From the NCBI GenBank assembly GCA_015689645.1, contig WVSM01000005.1, forward strand, positions 186,001-250,000: a stretch of 64,000 bases of DNA. Direction: 5' to 3'. Position numbers and translations under genes: made by a program. A model generated the notes under the pieces. The model searched no databases, was not told the DNA's origin, and was given only the letters and a program-made list of their open reading frames with translations. The DNA comes from Rhodobacterales bacterium HKCCE4037. GTDB lineage: Bacteria > Pseudomonadota > Alphaproteobacteria > Rhodobacterales > Rhodobacteraceae. How positions within the stretch are numbered: position 1 is the stretch's first letter; each line of letters starts with the position of its first letter. Of the stretch, positions 52,693 to 59,619 are shown piece after piece.

Positions 52693-53841
52693 TTAACGCG
52701 ACGGGTCGACAAGCCGCCCCGGCACATCCGCGAGCCGCGCGGCCCCGATCTGCGCCATGTTGCTTTCCATGTCCTTGACGAGGATGTCGTGCCAATGGGC
52801 CGGACCCGCGGCCCCGAGGGCGCCGAGCGCGTAGTGCCACGCCCGGCCCATCATCACGAAATCCGCGCCGAGAGCGAGGGCGCGCAGCACGTCCAGACCG
52901 CCCTCGATGCCGCTGTCGAAGATCAGCGGCAGGTCGGTCGCGGCGCGGATACCGGGCAGAAGCGCCGCCGCCCCGGGCGAGCCGTCGAACTGCCGGCCCG
53001 CGTGGGTGGAGACCCAGACGGCATCGACACCTGCGCCCTTGGCCTTGGCAGCCACCTCGGGCTCCGCCACGCCTTTCAGGATCAGCGGCCCGTCCCAGCG
53101 TTCGCGCAGGGCGGCGACATAGTCCCAGTCCGGCGCGGCGCGCAGCAAGTAACCGACATGGGCGGTCGAGGGCAGCGGCCCCTTGGCGAGATCGGCGGCG
53201 TAGCTGTCCATCAGGCGCATCCGGGGCAGGCCGCCGGTGCCGATCCCCATGGCCCAGGCAGGACACAGCGCCACCTGCGCGAGGAGGCGTGGCGTCAGGC
53301 GGGGCGGCTGGACGAGGCCGCCACGGGTCTGCCGCTCGCGGCGGGAAGCGGCGGGCACGTCCACGGTCAGCACGAGGGTGTGAAACCCGGCCTCGCGCGC
53401 CCGGCGCAGCATGTCGTCGCGCACCTCGGCCGATTTCGGCGGATACATCTGGAACCAGCCCTGGTCACCCGCCTTGGGCCCGACGTCCTCGGGCACCTGC
53501 GTGGCGACGGTCGAGAGCCCATAGGGGATGCCCGCACGGGCCGCGTGACCCGCGAGCAACGCCTCCGCCCCGGGCCAGATCAGCCCTGACATGCCAAGGG
53601 GAGCGATGCCGAAGGGCACCGGGTAGTCGCGGCCCAGAAACCGCGTCGTGAGGTCCGGCTTGATCTCGCCAAGCAGTGCGGCGGGTCGCAACAGCACCGC
53701 GTCGAGCGCTTCGCGATTGCGCCGCGCCGTCGCCTCGGATCCGGTCGCCGAATCCAGGTATTCCCAGACGAAATGCGGAATGCGCCGCCGCGCCCGCGCT
53801 TTCAGGTCGCTCAAGGCCGGGTATTTCGAATGCAGGTCCAT
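52693..53841 (-). CDS. FMN-dependent alpha-hydroxy-acid dehydrogenase (LldD family)
   Basis: The 382-residue TIM-barrel protein starts MDLHSKYPALSDLKARARRRIP behind GGCGGG. FMN and substrate motifs are GIAPLGMSGL, STVATQVPEDVG, the catalytic WVSTHAGRQFDGSPGA (His-x-Gly-Arg), and FDSGIEGGLDVLRALALGADFVMMGRAW. This family oxidises L-lactate, glycolate or mandelate. Some family members use Gly-Gly here; His-Ala-Gly-Arg is a slight variant. The physiological substrate is not clear. It is monocistronic. Confidence 0.88.
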   Translation of the reverse strand: MDLHSKYPALSDLKARARRRIPHFVWEYLDSATGSEATARRNREALDAVLLRPAALLGEIKPDLTTRFLGRDYPVPFGIAPLGMSGLIWPGAEALLAGHAARAGIPYGLSTVATQVPEDVGPKAGDQGWFQMYPPKSAEVRDDMLRRAREAGFHTLVLTVDVPAASRRERQTRGGLVQPPRLTPRLLAQVALCPAWAMGIGTGGLPRMRLMDSYAADLAKGPLPSTAHVGYLLRAAPDWDYVAALRERWDGPLILKGVAEPEVAAKAKGAGVDAVWVSTHAGRQFDGSPGAAALLPGIRAATDLPLIFDSGIEGGLDVLRALALGADFVMMGRAWHYALGALGAAGPAHWHDILVKDMESNMAQIGAARLADVPGRLVDPSR

Positions 53842-53903
53842 CCCGCCTGAATACCCACAAACCCCTGCAAGACAATCGAATTTGTCTAAAATTGCGCCCG
53901 CCC

Positions 53904-53922
53904 CTTCATCTTGCAGGAAAAA
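53904..53922 (+). repeat. Copy 3 of intergenic repeat CTTCATCTTGCAGGAAAA
   Basis: Nearly the same as the copies at 22179 and 32098, with two single-base deletions. It lies upstream of the lldD-like gene start in opposite orientation. Confidence 0.55.
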
Positions 53923-53933
53923 CTCCGGGGGAG

Positions 53934-53964
53934 TCGCCGTATGGCGACGGGGGCAGCGCCCCCA
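53934..53964. repeat. Two tandem GC-rich hairpins
   Basis: GTCGCC-gtat-GGCGAC is followed at once by GGGGGC-agc-GCCCCC. With the preceding AAAAACTCCGG stretch this looks like a composite intergenic palindromic element. Confidence 0.55.
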
Positions 53965-54028
53965 AGTGCGACGGAACAATCAAAGAACAAACCTTTAAAA
54001 TCCGGGCGGCGCGCTCTATCCTCAGCCC

Positions 54029-56473
54029 ATGAGCAGTTTTGACGATTCCGATGCCTTCGAGGCCGCCGCGGGCGCCTCGCTCGCCGCCCGCGCCATGGCC
54101 GCGCGGCCCACGCCCTACATGGACGGTCTGAACCCCGCGCAGCGCGAGGCGGTGGAACAACTCGAAGGCCCCGTCCTGATGCTGGCGGGCGCCGGCACCG
54201 GAAAGACCCGCGCCCTGACCGCGCGGATCGCGCATCTGCTGGCGACGGGCCATGCGCGCCCGAACGACATTCTCGCGGTGACCTTCACCAACAAGGCCGC
54301 GCGCGAGATGCGGAACAGGGTGGGGCACTTGCTGGGCCAACCGGCGGAGGGGATGCCGTGGCTCGGCACCTTCCACGCGATCTGCGTGAAGCTCTTGCGC
54401 CGCCATGCGGAGCTGGTGGACCTGAAGTCGAACTTCACGATTCTTGACACGGACGATCAGAACCGGCTGCTCAAGCAACTGATCATCGCCGCCGATATCG
54501 ACGAGAAACGCTGGCCCGCCCGCGCGCTCGGCTCGATCATCGACGGCTGGAAGAACCGCGCGCTGACGCCCGAGAAGGTGCCCGCCGCCGACCACGGCGC
54601 CTTCAACCACCGGGGCGTGGAGCTTTACGCGCAATACCAGCAGCGCCTGCGCGAGCTGAATGCCTGCGATTTCGGCGATCTTCTGTTGCACATGATCCGG
54701 ATCTTCCAGGAGAACGAGGATCTTCTGAAGCAATACCAGCGCTGGTTCCGCTACATCCTCGTGGACGAGTACCAGGATACCAACGTGGCCCAGTACCTCT
54801 GGCTGCGGCTGCTGGCGGCGGGGCACCAGAACATCTGCTGCGTGGGCGACGACGACCAGTCGATCTACGGCTGGCGCGGGGCTGAGGTGGGCAACATCCT
54901 GCGCTTCGAAAAGGATTTTCCCGGCGCAAAGGTCGTGCGGTTGGAGCAGAACTACCGCTCGACGGGCCATATCCTTGCCGCCGCCTCCGGCGTGATCGCG
55001 GGCAACAAGGGGCGGTTGGGCAAGACGCTGTGGACCGATGGCGAGGACGGCGAGAAGGTGCGCCTGATCGGTCATTGGGACGGCGACGAGGAAGCGCGCT
55101 GGGTCGGCGAAGAGATCGAGGCGATGGGGCAGGGCACGCGGGGGATGGACCCGATCGGGCCGGAAAGCATCGCCATCCTCGTCCGCGCCTCCCACCAGAT
55201 GCGCGCCTTCGAGGATCGCTTCCTGACCATCGGTATGCCCTACCGGGTGATCGGCGGGCCGCGGTTCTACGAGCGGATGGAAATCCGCGATGCGATGGCC
55301 TATTTCCGCGTGGTCGTGACGCCCGAGGACGATCTTGCCTTCGAGCGGATCGTGAACACGCCGAAGCGGGGCCTCGGCGACAAGGCGCAGCAGACGATCC
55401 AGAAGATGGCTCGGTCGAACGGGGTGAGCCTGCTGGAGGGCGCGCGGCTCTGTGTCGAGACCAAGGCCATCGGCGGCAAAGGTGGCAAGGAACTGGGCGC
55501 GCTGGTCGAAGGCATCGCGCGGTGGCGGCAGATGCTGCACGGGCCGCTGCGGCAGGTGGGGCCGGCGGAGGACCTGATCCAGGAAGACGGCGCGCCGGAC
55601 AGTGTCAGCCACATCGAACTGGCCGAGATCATCCTCGATGAATCCGGCTACACGGCGCATTGGCAGAACGACAAGACGCCCGAGGCGCCGGGGCGGCTGG
55701 AGAACCTCAAGGAACTGGTCAAGGCGCTGGAATCGTTCGAGAACCTGCAAGGCTTCCTCGAACATGTCAGCCTGATCATGGACAACGAGAGCGACGATCA
55801 GGAGCCGAAGGTCACGATCATGACGCTCCATGCCGCGAAGGGTCTGGAATTCCCGGCGGTGTTCCTGCCGGGGTGGGAGGATGGCCTGTTTCCCAGCCAG
55901 CGCAGCATGGATGAAAGCGGGTTGACCGGCCTCGAAGAGGAGCGGCGGCTGGCTTACGTGGGCATCACGCGGGCCGAGGAGGTCTGCACGATTTCCTTCG
56001 CGGGCAACCGGCGGGTCTACGGGCAATGGCAGAGCCAGTTGCCAAGCCGGTTCATCGATGAGCTGCCGCAGGAACACGTGGAGGTGCTGACGCCCTCGGG
56101 CCTTTATGGGCACCAGGGCACGGCCTCGGCCATGGCCAGCCCGGTGACGCAGAGCATGGCTGGGTCGAACCTGCATGATCGCGCGTCGAAGGCGGATGTC
56201 TACAACTCGCCCGGCTGGCGGCGCCTACAGGCGAACCAGAGCCAGCGGCCGATGCGTCAGCCCTCGGAAGCGCGCAACATGACCATCGACGCCGAGGCGG
56301 TCAGCGCCTTCAACATCGGCGACCGGGTGTTCCACCAGAAGTTCGGCTACGGCGAGGTGATGAGCGTCGAGGGCGACAAGCTGGGAATCGAGTTCGACAA
56401 GGCGGGCAGCAAGCACGTGGTGGGCCGGTTCCTTGTCGCCGCCGGGTCCGAAGGCGGGGACGTGCCGTTCTGA
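54029..56473 (+). CDS. uvrD: DNA helicase UvrD/PcrA family
   Basis: The 814-residue SF1A helicase has Walker A GAGTGKTRAL near residue 55, motif Ia TNKAAREM, Walker B VDEYQDTN (about 247), motif III GDDDQSIYGWRGA, motif IV LEQNYRS, motif V TLHAAKGLEFPAVFLPGWEDGLFP and motif VI RLAYVGITRAEE. A C-terminal 130-residue tail ends in a TUDOR-like FNIGDRVFHQKFGYGEVMSVEGDKLGIEFD, typical of UvrD/PcrA. It unwinds DNA 3' to 5' in nucleotide-excision and mismatch repair. A longer antisense frame is a shadow. Confidence 0.95.
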   Translation: MSSFDDSDAFEAAAGASLAARAMAARPTPYMDGLNPAQREAVEQLEGPVLMLAGAGTGKTRALTARIAHLLATGHARPNDILAVTFTNKAAREMRNRVGHLLGQPAEGMPWLGTFHAICVKLLRRHAELVDLKSNFTILDTDDQNRLLKQLIIAADIDEKRWPARALGSIIDGWKNRALTPEKVPAADHGAFNHRGVELYAQYQQRLRELNACDFGDLLLHMIRIFQENEDLLKQYQRWFRYILVDEYQDTNVAQYLWLRLLAAGHQNICCVGDDDQSIYGWRGAEVGNILRFEKDFPGAKVVRLEQNYRSTGHILAAASGVIAGNKGRLGKTLWTDGEDGEKVRLIGHWDGDEEARWVGEEIEAMGQGTRGMDPIGPESIAILVRASHQMRAFEDRFLTIGMPYRVIGGPRFYERMEIRDAMAYFRVVVTPEDDLAFERIVNTPKRGLGDKAQQTIQKMARSNGVSLLEGARLCVETKAIGGKGGKELGALVEGIARWRQMLHGPLRQVGPAEDLIQEDGAPDSVSHIELAEIILDESGYTAHWQNDKTPEAPGRLENLKELVKALESFENLQGFLEHVSLIMDNESDDQEPKVTIMTLHAAKGLEFPAVFLPGWEDGLFPSQRSMDESGLTGLEEERRLAYVGITRAEEVCTISFAGNRRVYGQWQSQLPSRFIDELPQEHVEVLTPSGLYGHQGTASAMASPVTQSMAGSNLHDRASKADVYNSPGWRRLQANQSQRPMRQPSEARNMTIDAEAVSAFNIGDRVFHQKFGYGEVMSVEGDKLGIEFDKAGSKHVVGRFLVAAGSEGGDVPF

Positions 56474-56546
56474 GCGCTGTTTGTGTTTGCGGGGCGGGGC
56501 TTTGGCGCTAGGCTCGCCGCATTCATTGACGCGATCTGGAGGGGCC

Positions 56547-57107
56547 ATGAGACGTTTCCTTGCCGCGCTGGCATTTGTTGCCGCGCTGCCCAGTGCCGGG
56601 CAGGCGCAGGAGTATCTCGACCAGCCGCAGCTGGAAGCGATCCTTCAGGACAACGGATTCTGCTATTACCTTCAGCCCGATGGCTCCTGCGGTTGGGTCG
56701 AGGTGTTCCGCGAGCTGGGGATGCAGGGCACGCGCTGGCACCTGGCCACGTCTTTCGCGCCGGGTGACCTGAGCGTCGTCGAACAGGAAGGCGTCTGGAT
56801 CAACGGGGCGTTGTGCATCCGCGACGATGATTTCGGCATCATCGGCCTGACCGGAGGGTCGCCGCCGTTCTTCTTCTTCGACATGCGCGACCAGACCCCG
56901 CAAGGGCCGGAGGCGATCCAGGACCTGATCGAGCTGCTGGCCCCGAGCGTGCTGCCCAAGACCTGTTTCCGCTACACGCCCGATCCGAACGTGGATGGGG
57001 GATATTTGCAGCATGTCTTCGCCGATGGCGTGCGGCAGGACAGCGAAGACCCGATCGTACTGGTGCCGCTGTCACAGGGCTCGGTCCGGATTGTCACGGG
57101 ACAGTGA
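56547..57107 (+). CDS. Secreted protein of unknown function (paralogue A)
   Basis: The 186-residue protein has a signal peptide (MRRFLAALAFVAALPSAGQAQ) and a mature part with LEAILQDNGFCYYLQPDGSCGWVEVFREL, W-x-NGALCIRDDDFG and LPKTCFRYTPDPNVDGGYLQHVFADGVRQDSEDPIVLVPLSQG. Its tandem neighbour shares these positions (VEAILREQALCYHPDDRYSCAWAEIYSE; ALCIPYENQG; FCFRYSIDEAGPDALFQHVYRDGVVDESLDPVALIPLF). Four conserved cysteines probably form two disulfides. The family is not one I recognise. GGAGGGG precedes the ATG. Confidence 0.78.
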   Translation: MRRFLAALAFVAALPSAGQAQEYLDQPQLEAILQDNGFCYYLQPDGSCGWVEVFRELGMQGTRWHLATSFAPGDLSVVEQEGVWINGALCIRDDDFGIIGLTGGSPPFFFFDMRDQTPQGPEAIQDLIELLAPSVLPKTCFRYTPDPNVDGGYLQHVFADGVRQDSEDPIVLVPLSQGSVRIVTGQ

Positions 57108-57208
57108 TCCGAAACGCTGCCCGGGTCGGGTAAACCATCTCTCGACCCGGGGTTCAAACGCCCCTACCTTTCCGGCGACACATTCTACGAGACAGAGTGG
57201 AGACCTCG

Positions 57209-57775
57209 ATGCCCCTTCCCAGACTCGCCCTTTCCATCGCCGCGGCCTGCGCTTTTGCCGCTCCTGCCGCCGCGCAGGACCTTCTGAACCGGTCCGAGGT
57301 GGAGGCGATCCTTCGCGAGCAGGCGCTCTGCTACCATCCCGATGATCGCTATTCCTGCGCCTGGGCCGAGATCTACTCGGAATTCGCCGCAGACCACGTG
57401 ATCCTGCACACCGCCAGCGCGGTCTGGGACGAGCCGATGGAAGTGCAGCAGTATCGCCTGAACTGGGTCGATGACGCGCTGTGCATTCCTTACGAGAACC
57501 AGGGGCTTCAGGCGGTCTGGGAGGCGGAGGGCTATCGTTTTCCGTTCGACCTGAGCGGGCTGACGCCGGTTTCCGAGGACGTGATCCCGGAGATGGTGCG
57601 CGAATTGCGGGAAAATTCACCGCGCGAGTTCTGTTTCCGCTACTCGATCGACGAGGCCGGGCCGGATGCGCTGTTCCAGCATGTCTACCGCGACGGGGTG
57701 GTGGACGAGTCGCTCGATCCCGTGGCGCTGATCCCCCTGTTCGCGAGCGGTGTGGCGATATCGCCGTCCGGTTAA
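57209..57775 (+). CDS. Secreted protein of unknown function (paralogue B)
   Basis: The 188-residue protein has a signal peptide (MPLPRLALSIAAACAFAAPAAAQ) and is paralogous to the preceding gene, with aligned CYHPDDRYSCAWAE, DALCIPYENQG and FCFRYSIDEAGPDALFQHVYRDGV. The ATG at 57209 was chosen over a GTG four codons earlier because it gives the cleaner signal sequence. The 101-bp gap contains no strong terminator, so the pair may be cotranscribed. No function is known. Confidence 0.78.
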   Translation: MPLPRLALSIAAACAFAAPAAAQDLLNRSEVEAILREQALCYHPDDRYSCAWAEIYSEFAADHVILHTASAVWDEPMEVQQYRLNWVDDALCIPYENQGLQAVWEAEGYRFPFDLSGLTPVSEDVIPEMVRELRENSPREFCFRYSIDEAGPDALFQHVYRDGVVDESLDPVALIPLFASGVAISPSG

Positions 57776-57781
57776 GCCCGG

Positions 57782-58384
57782 TCAGGACGAGGGCACCAGC
57801 ATCGGGTAGAGCGACAGCACGAGCAGCGCCGCCATGGTCCAGTTGAAGGCGCGCAGGCGGCCCGGCCCATTGAGCCAGCGCCGGATCTGCGTGCCGCCCC
57901 AGGCCCATGTGGCGACCGAAGGCAGGTTGACCAGCGCGAAGACCGCCGCCACGGCCAGCGCGCCCTGCCATCCCGACCCTTCCGGGGCATAGGTCGTCTG
58001 GGCGTAGATCGACATGTAGACGGCCTTGGGGTTCACCCATTGAAAGCCCGCCGCCTGCAGGAAGGTCAGGGGCCGGGCGTCGATGTCGGCGTCCTTCGGC
58101 GGCGCGGCGTTTGCGACTTTCCACGCCAGCCAGAGCAGGTAGGCGACGGAGATGACCGTCAGCGCGGTGCGCAGCCACGGGATAACCTCGAACACCTGCA
58201 CCAGCCCCAGCCCGAGAATCAGGGTCATCGCGGCATGGCCGAGCGATACGCCGAGCATGTGCGGCACCGTCCGAGCGAGGCCGAAATTCACGCCGGAGGC
58301 CATCAGCATGATGTTGTTGGGGCCGGGGGTGATCGAGGCCGCGAAGGCAAAGATCACGAGGCCGGAAAGCAATTCGTAGGTCAT
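57782..58384 (-). CDS. LysE/RhtB-family exporter
   Basis: The 200-residue membrane protein has six hydrophobic segments and the LysE opening LLSGLVIFAFAASITPGPNNIMLMASGVNFGLARTVPHMLGVSLGHAAM. It probably exports an amino acid. The gene is divergent from an Lrp-type regulator 73 bp away, the usual arrangement for an exporter and its regulator (as LysE/LysG or Rht systems with Lrp). It ends 6 bp from the end of paralogue B. Confidence 0.9.
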   Translation of the reverse strand: MTYELLSGLVIFAFAASITPGPNNIMLMASGVNFGLARTVPHMLGVSLGHAAMTLILGLGLVQVFEVIPWLRTALTVISVAYLLWLAWKVANAAPPKDADIDARPLTFLQAAGFQWVNPKAVYMSIYAQTTYAPEGSGWQGALAVAAVFALVNLPSVATWAWGGTQIRRWLNGPGRLRAFNWTMAALLVLSLYPMLVPSS

Positions 58385-58457
58385 GTGCGCAAGATTACGC
58401 GGCTCTCGCGTCAATGAAATTGCGAAGATGCACCTGTAGCGCTAATCTGCACAACAA

Positions 58458-58910
58458 ATGACGAAGATTGACGAGAAAGACCGGCAGATATTGCGAGAAC
58501 TGGCGCGCGACGGGCGGGTATCGAATCTCGACCTTGCCGAACGCGTGGCGCTGTCGCCCTCGGCCACGTTGCGCCGTGTGCAGGCGCTGGAAAGCGCCGG
58601 GGTGATCAAGGGATACCGCGCGGTGATGGATCCGGCGAAGCTGGGGATCGGGTTCATCGCCTATATCACGGTGGGTCTGGGCACTCATACCAAGGCCAGC
58701 CAGACGGCCTTCGAGGCGGCGATCGACCGCGCGGACGAGGTGCGGGAGTGCCACAACATCACCGGCACGGTGGAATACCTGCTGCGTGTCGAGGTGGCGG
58801 ACCTGCCCAGTTACAAGCGATTCCACACCGATGTGCTGGGGGCGTTGCCGCAGGTGGCGACGATCACGACCTTCGTGGTGATGGGCTCACCCAAGGATAC
58901 GCGCGCATAA
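58458..58910 (+). CDS. Lrp/AsnC-family transcriptional regulator
   Basis: The 150-residue protein has an N-terminal HTH (MTKIDEKDRQILRELARDGRVSNLDLAERVALSPSATLRRVQALESAGVIKGYRAVMDP) and an RAM/AsnC ligand-binding domain ending VATITTFVVMGSPKDTRA. It probably senses an amino acid and controls the divergent LysE-type exporter; the 73-bp shared gap must contain its operator. The stop is followed directly by the end of the small-RNA array on the other strand. Confidence 0.92.
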   Translation: MTKIDEKDRQILRELARDGRVSNLDLAERVALSPSATLRRVQALESAGVIKGYRAVMDPAKLGIGFIAYITVGLGTHTKASQTAFEAAIDRADEVRECHNITGTVEYLLRVEVADLPSYKRFHTDVLGALPQVATITTFVVMGSPKDTRA

Positions 58911-58932
58911 ACTATAGCCTGAAAAGAAAGAA

Positions 58933-58967
58933 CGGCGGTGATCCAAGGGAGGAGAGGATCACCGCCG
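58933..58967 (-). ncRNA. Cuckoo hairpin 6 (terminal)
   Basis: Perfect 12-bp stem CGGCGGTGATCC/GGATCACCGCCG around the 11-nt loop, followed on the minus strand by a U-rich run. It doubles as the intrinsic terminator. Confidence 0.8.
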
Positions 58968-58976
58968 CCTTATCTT

Positions 58977-59007
58977 GGCTCCTTCCAAGGGAGGAGAGGA
59001 AGGAACC
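58977..59007 (-). ncRNA. Cuckoo hairpin 5
   Basis: GGCTCCTTCC/GGAAGGAACC, 10 bp with one mismatch, around the same 11-nt AAGGGAGGAGA loop. Confidence 0.75.
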
Positions 59008-59047
59008 GGTGGCATCGCTCCAAAGGGAGGAGGAGGAGCTTTGCCGG
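59006..59047 (-). ncRNA. Cuckoo hairpin 4
   Basis: An interrupted stem (GCA and GCTCC arms) around AAAGGGAGGAGGA. This is the loop variant with a second GGA. Confidence 0.65.
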
Positions 59048-59053
59048 TGGTCA

Positions 59054-59082
59054 CGGCCCCTTAATTGGGAGGAGAGGGACCG
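59054..59082 (-). ncRNA. Cuckoo hairpin 3
   Basis: A short stem CGGCCCC/GGGACCG with one mismatch around a longer loop ending TTGGGAGGAGA. Confidence 0.6.
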
Positions 59083-59115
59083 ATCTTGTTGACCCGTTGC
59101 CGGGCCGGTGTTGGT

Positions 59116-59149
59116 GCGGACATACCCAAGGGAGGAGAGGGCTGTCCGC
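59116..59149 (-). ncRNA. Cuckoo hairpin 2
   Basis: GCGGACA and CCC arms pair with GGG and TGTCCGC; the loop is AAGGGAGGAGA. Confidence 0.75.
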
Positions 59150-59150
59150 G

Positions 59151-59187
59151 ATCCCATGCGCCAAAAGGGAGGAGAGACGCATGGTAT
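59151..59187 (-). ncRNA. Cuckoo hairpin 1 (closest to the DUF1127 stop)
   Basis: CCATGCG/CGCATGG stem around CCAAAAGGGAGGAGAGA, 15 bp after the DUF1127 stop codon. Confidence 0.7.
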
Positions 59188-59201
59188 TCCGTGAGTGCGC
59201 C

Positions 59202-59423
59202 TCAGGCGTTCTTGCCGTAGGCGGCTTCCAGTGCGATGCGGCGCACCATGGAGCGGTGCAGGCCGAGGTCGGCCATCTCGCGGTCGCTGAGCTGGTTGAG
59301 CTCGTTCAGCGTCGTGCGGTAGACGCGCCAGTTGCTGTAGGCCTGGGCGGCGTCGGCGCGCAGCGCTGCGAAGCGGCCGGTAAGGGTTTCGCTCTGTGCG
59401 CGGTTGCTCGATACATATGCCAT
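59202..59423 (-). CDS. DUF1127 small protein (CcaF1-like)
   Basis: The 73-residue protein has the DUF1127 signature: N-terminal helix RFAALRADAAQAYSNWRVYRTTLNELNQLSDREMADLGLHRSMVRRIALEAAYG. The RELxxLsDreLaDIGl-type motif is clear. In R. sphaeroides a similar 71-residue DUF1127 protein (CcaF1) binds RNA and affects sRNA processing. Start at 59423; an upstream extension to 59540 is not coding-like. The cuckoo sRNA array lies directly downstream in the same transcription direction. Confidence 0.92.
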   Translation of the reverse strand: MAYVSSNRAQSETLTGRFAALRADAAQAYSNWRVYRTTLNELNQLSDREMADLGLHRSMVRRIALEAAYGKNA

Positions 59424-59603
59424 TTGAACTACTCTCTCATTCGATCTGCTGCGGCCCGGACCCCTTGTCCTTGGACCGCGTTGGTGATTGGGTCGTTGCC
59501 CTGTCCTGAGTGAATGTAAGGGAATGCTGCGGTTGCACAATCAACGATGTGGAAATGCTGCTATGCAGCGAGCGCATGACACACTCCTGTTACATTACGT
59601 AGG

Positions 59604-59619
59604 GTTAACAGCATGTTAA
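59604..59619. promoter_or_regulatory. CtrA-type box overlapping the MFS start codon
   Basis: On the minus strand TTAA-CATGCTG-TTAAC is an exact TTAA-N7-TTAAC match. It spans the MFS start ATG (59613) and lies 180 bp upstream of the divergent DUF1127 gene. Confidence 0.5.

Larger units (their letters stand above)
58921..59195 (-). ncRNA. Array of six cuckoo/CcsR-type sRNA hairpins downstream of a DUF1127 gene
   Basis: Six consecutive stem-loops follow the DUF1127 gene on the minus strand. Each loop contains UCUCCUCCC (GGGAGGAGA on the plus strand), while the stems differ in sequence. This is the hallmark of cuckoo RNAs (conserved CCUCCUCCC motif), which in Rhodobacter sphaeroides (CcsR1-4) are cotranscribed with and processed from the mRNA of the DUF1127 gene ccaF1. 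The last hairpin has a perfect 12-bp stem followed by a T-rich run (58921-58932) and would end the transcript. Loops complementary to Shine-Dalgarno sequences suggest action on ribosome-binding sites. Confidence 0.85.

Noticed and set aside
53906-56176. 756-residue frame on the minus strand across the helicase gene
   Set aside because: It is the exact antisense of uvrD, whose motifs are unmistakable; long antisense frames are common in GC-rich genes with strong third-position bias.
58921-59195. CRISPR-like array suggested by repeated GGGAGGAGA
   Set aside because: The repeats are only 9-13 bp and lie in hairpin loops with differing stems and irregular spacing; no cas genes occur. The cuckoo sRNA explanation fits better.
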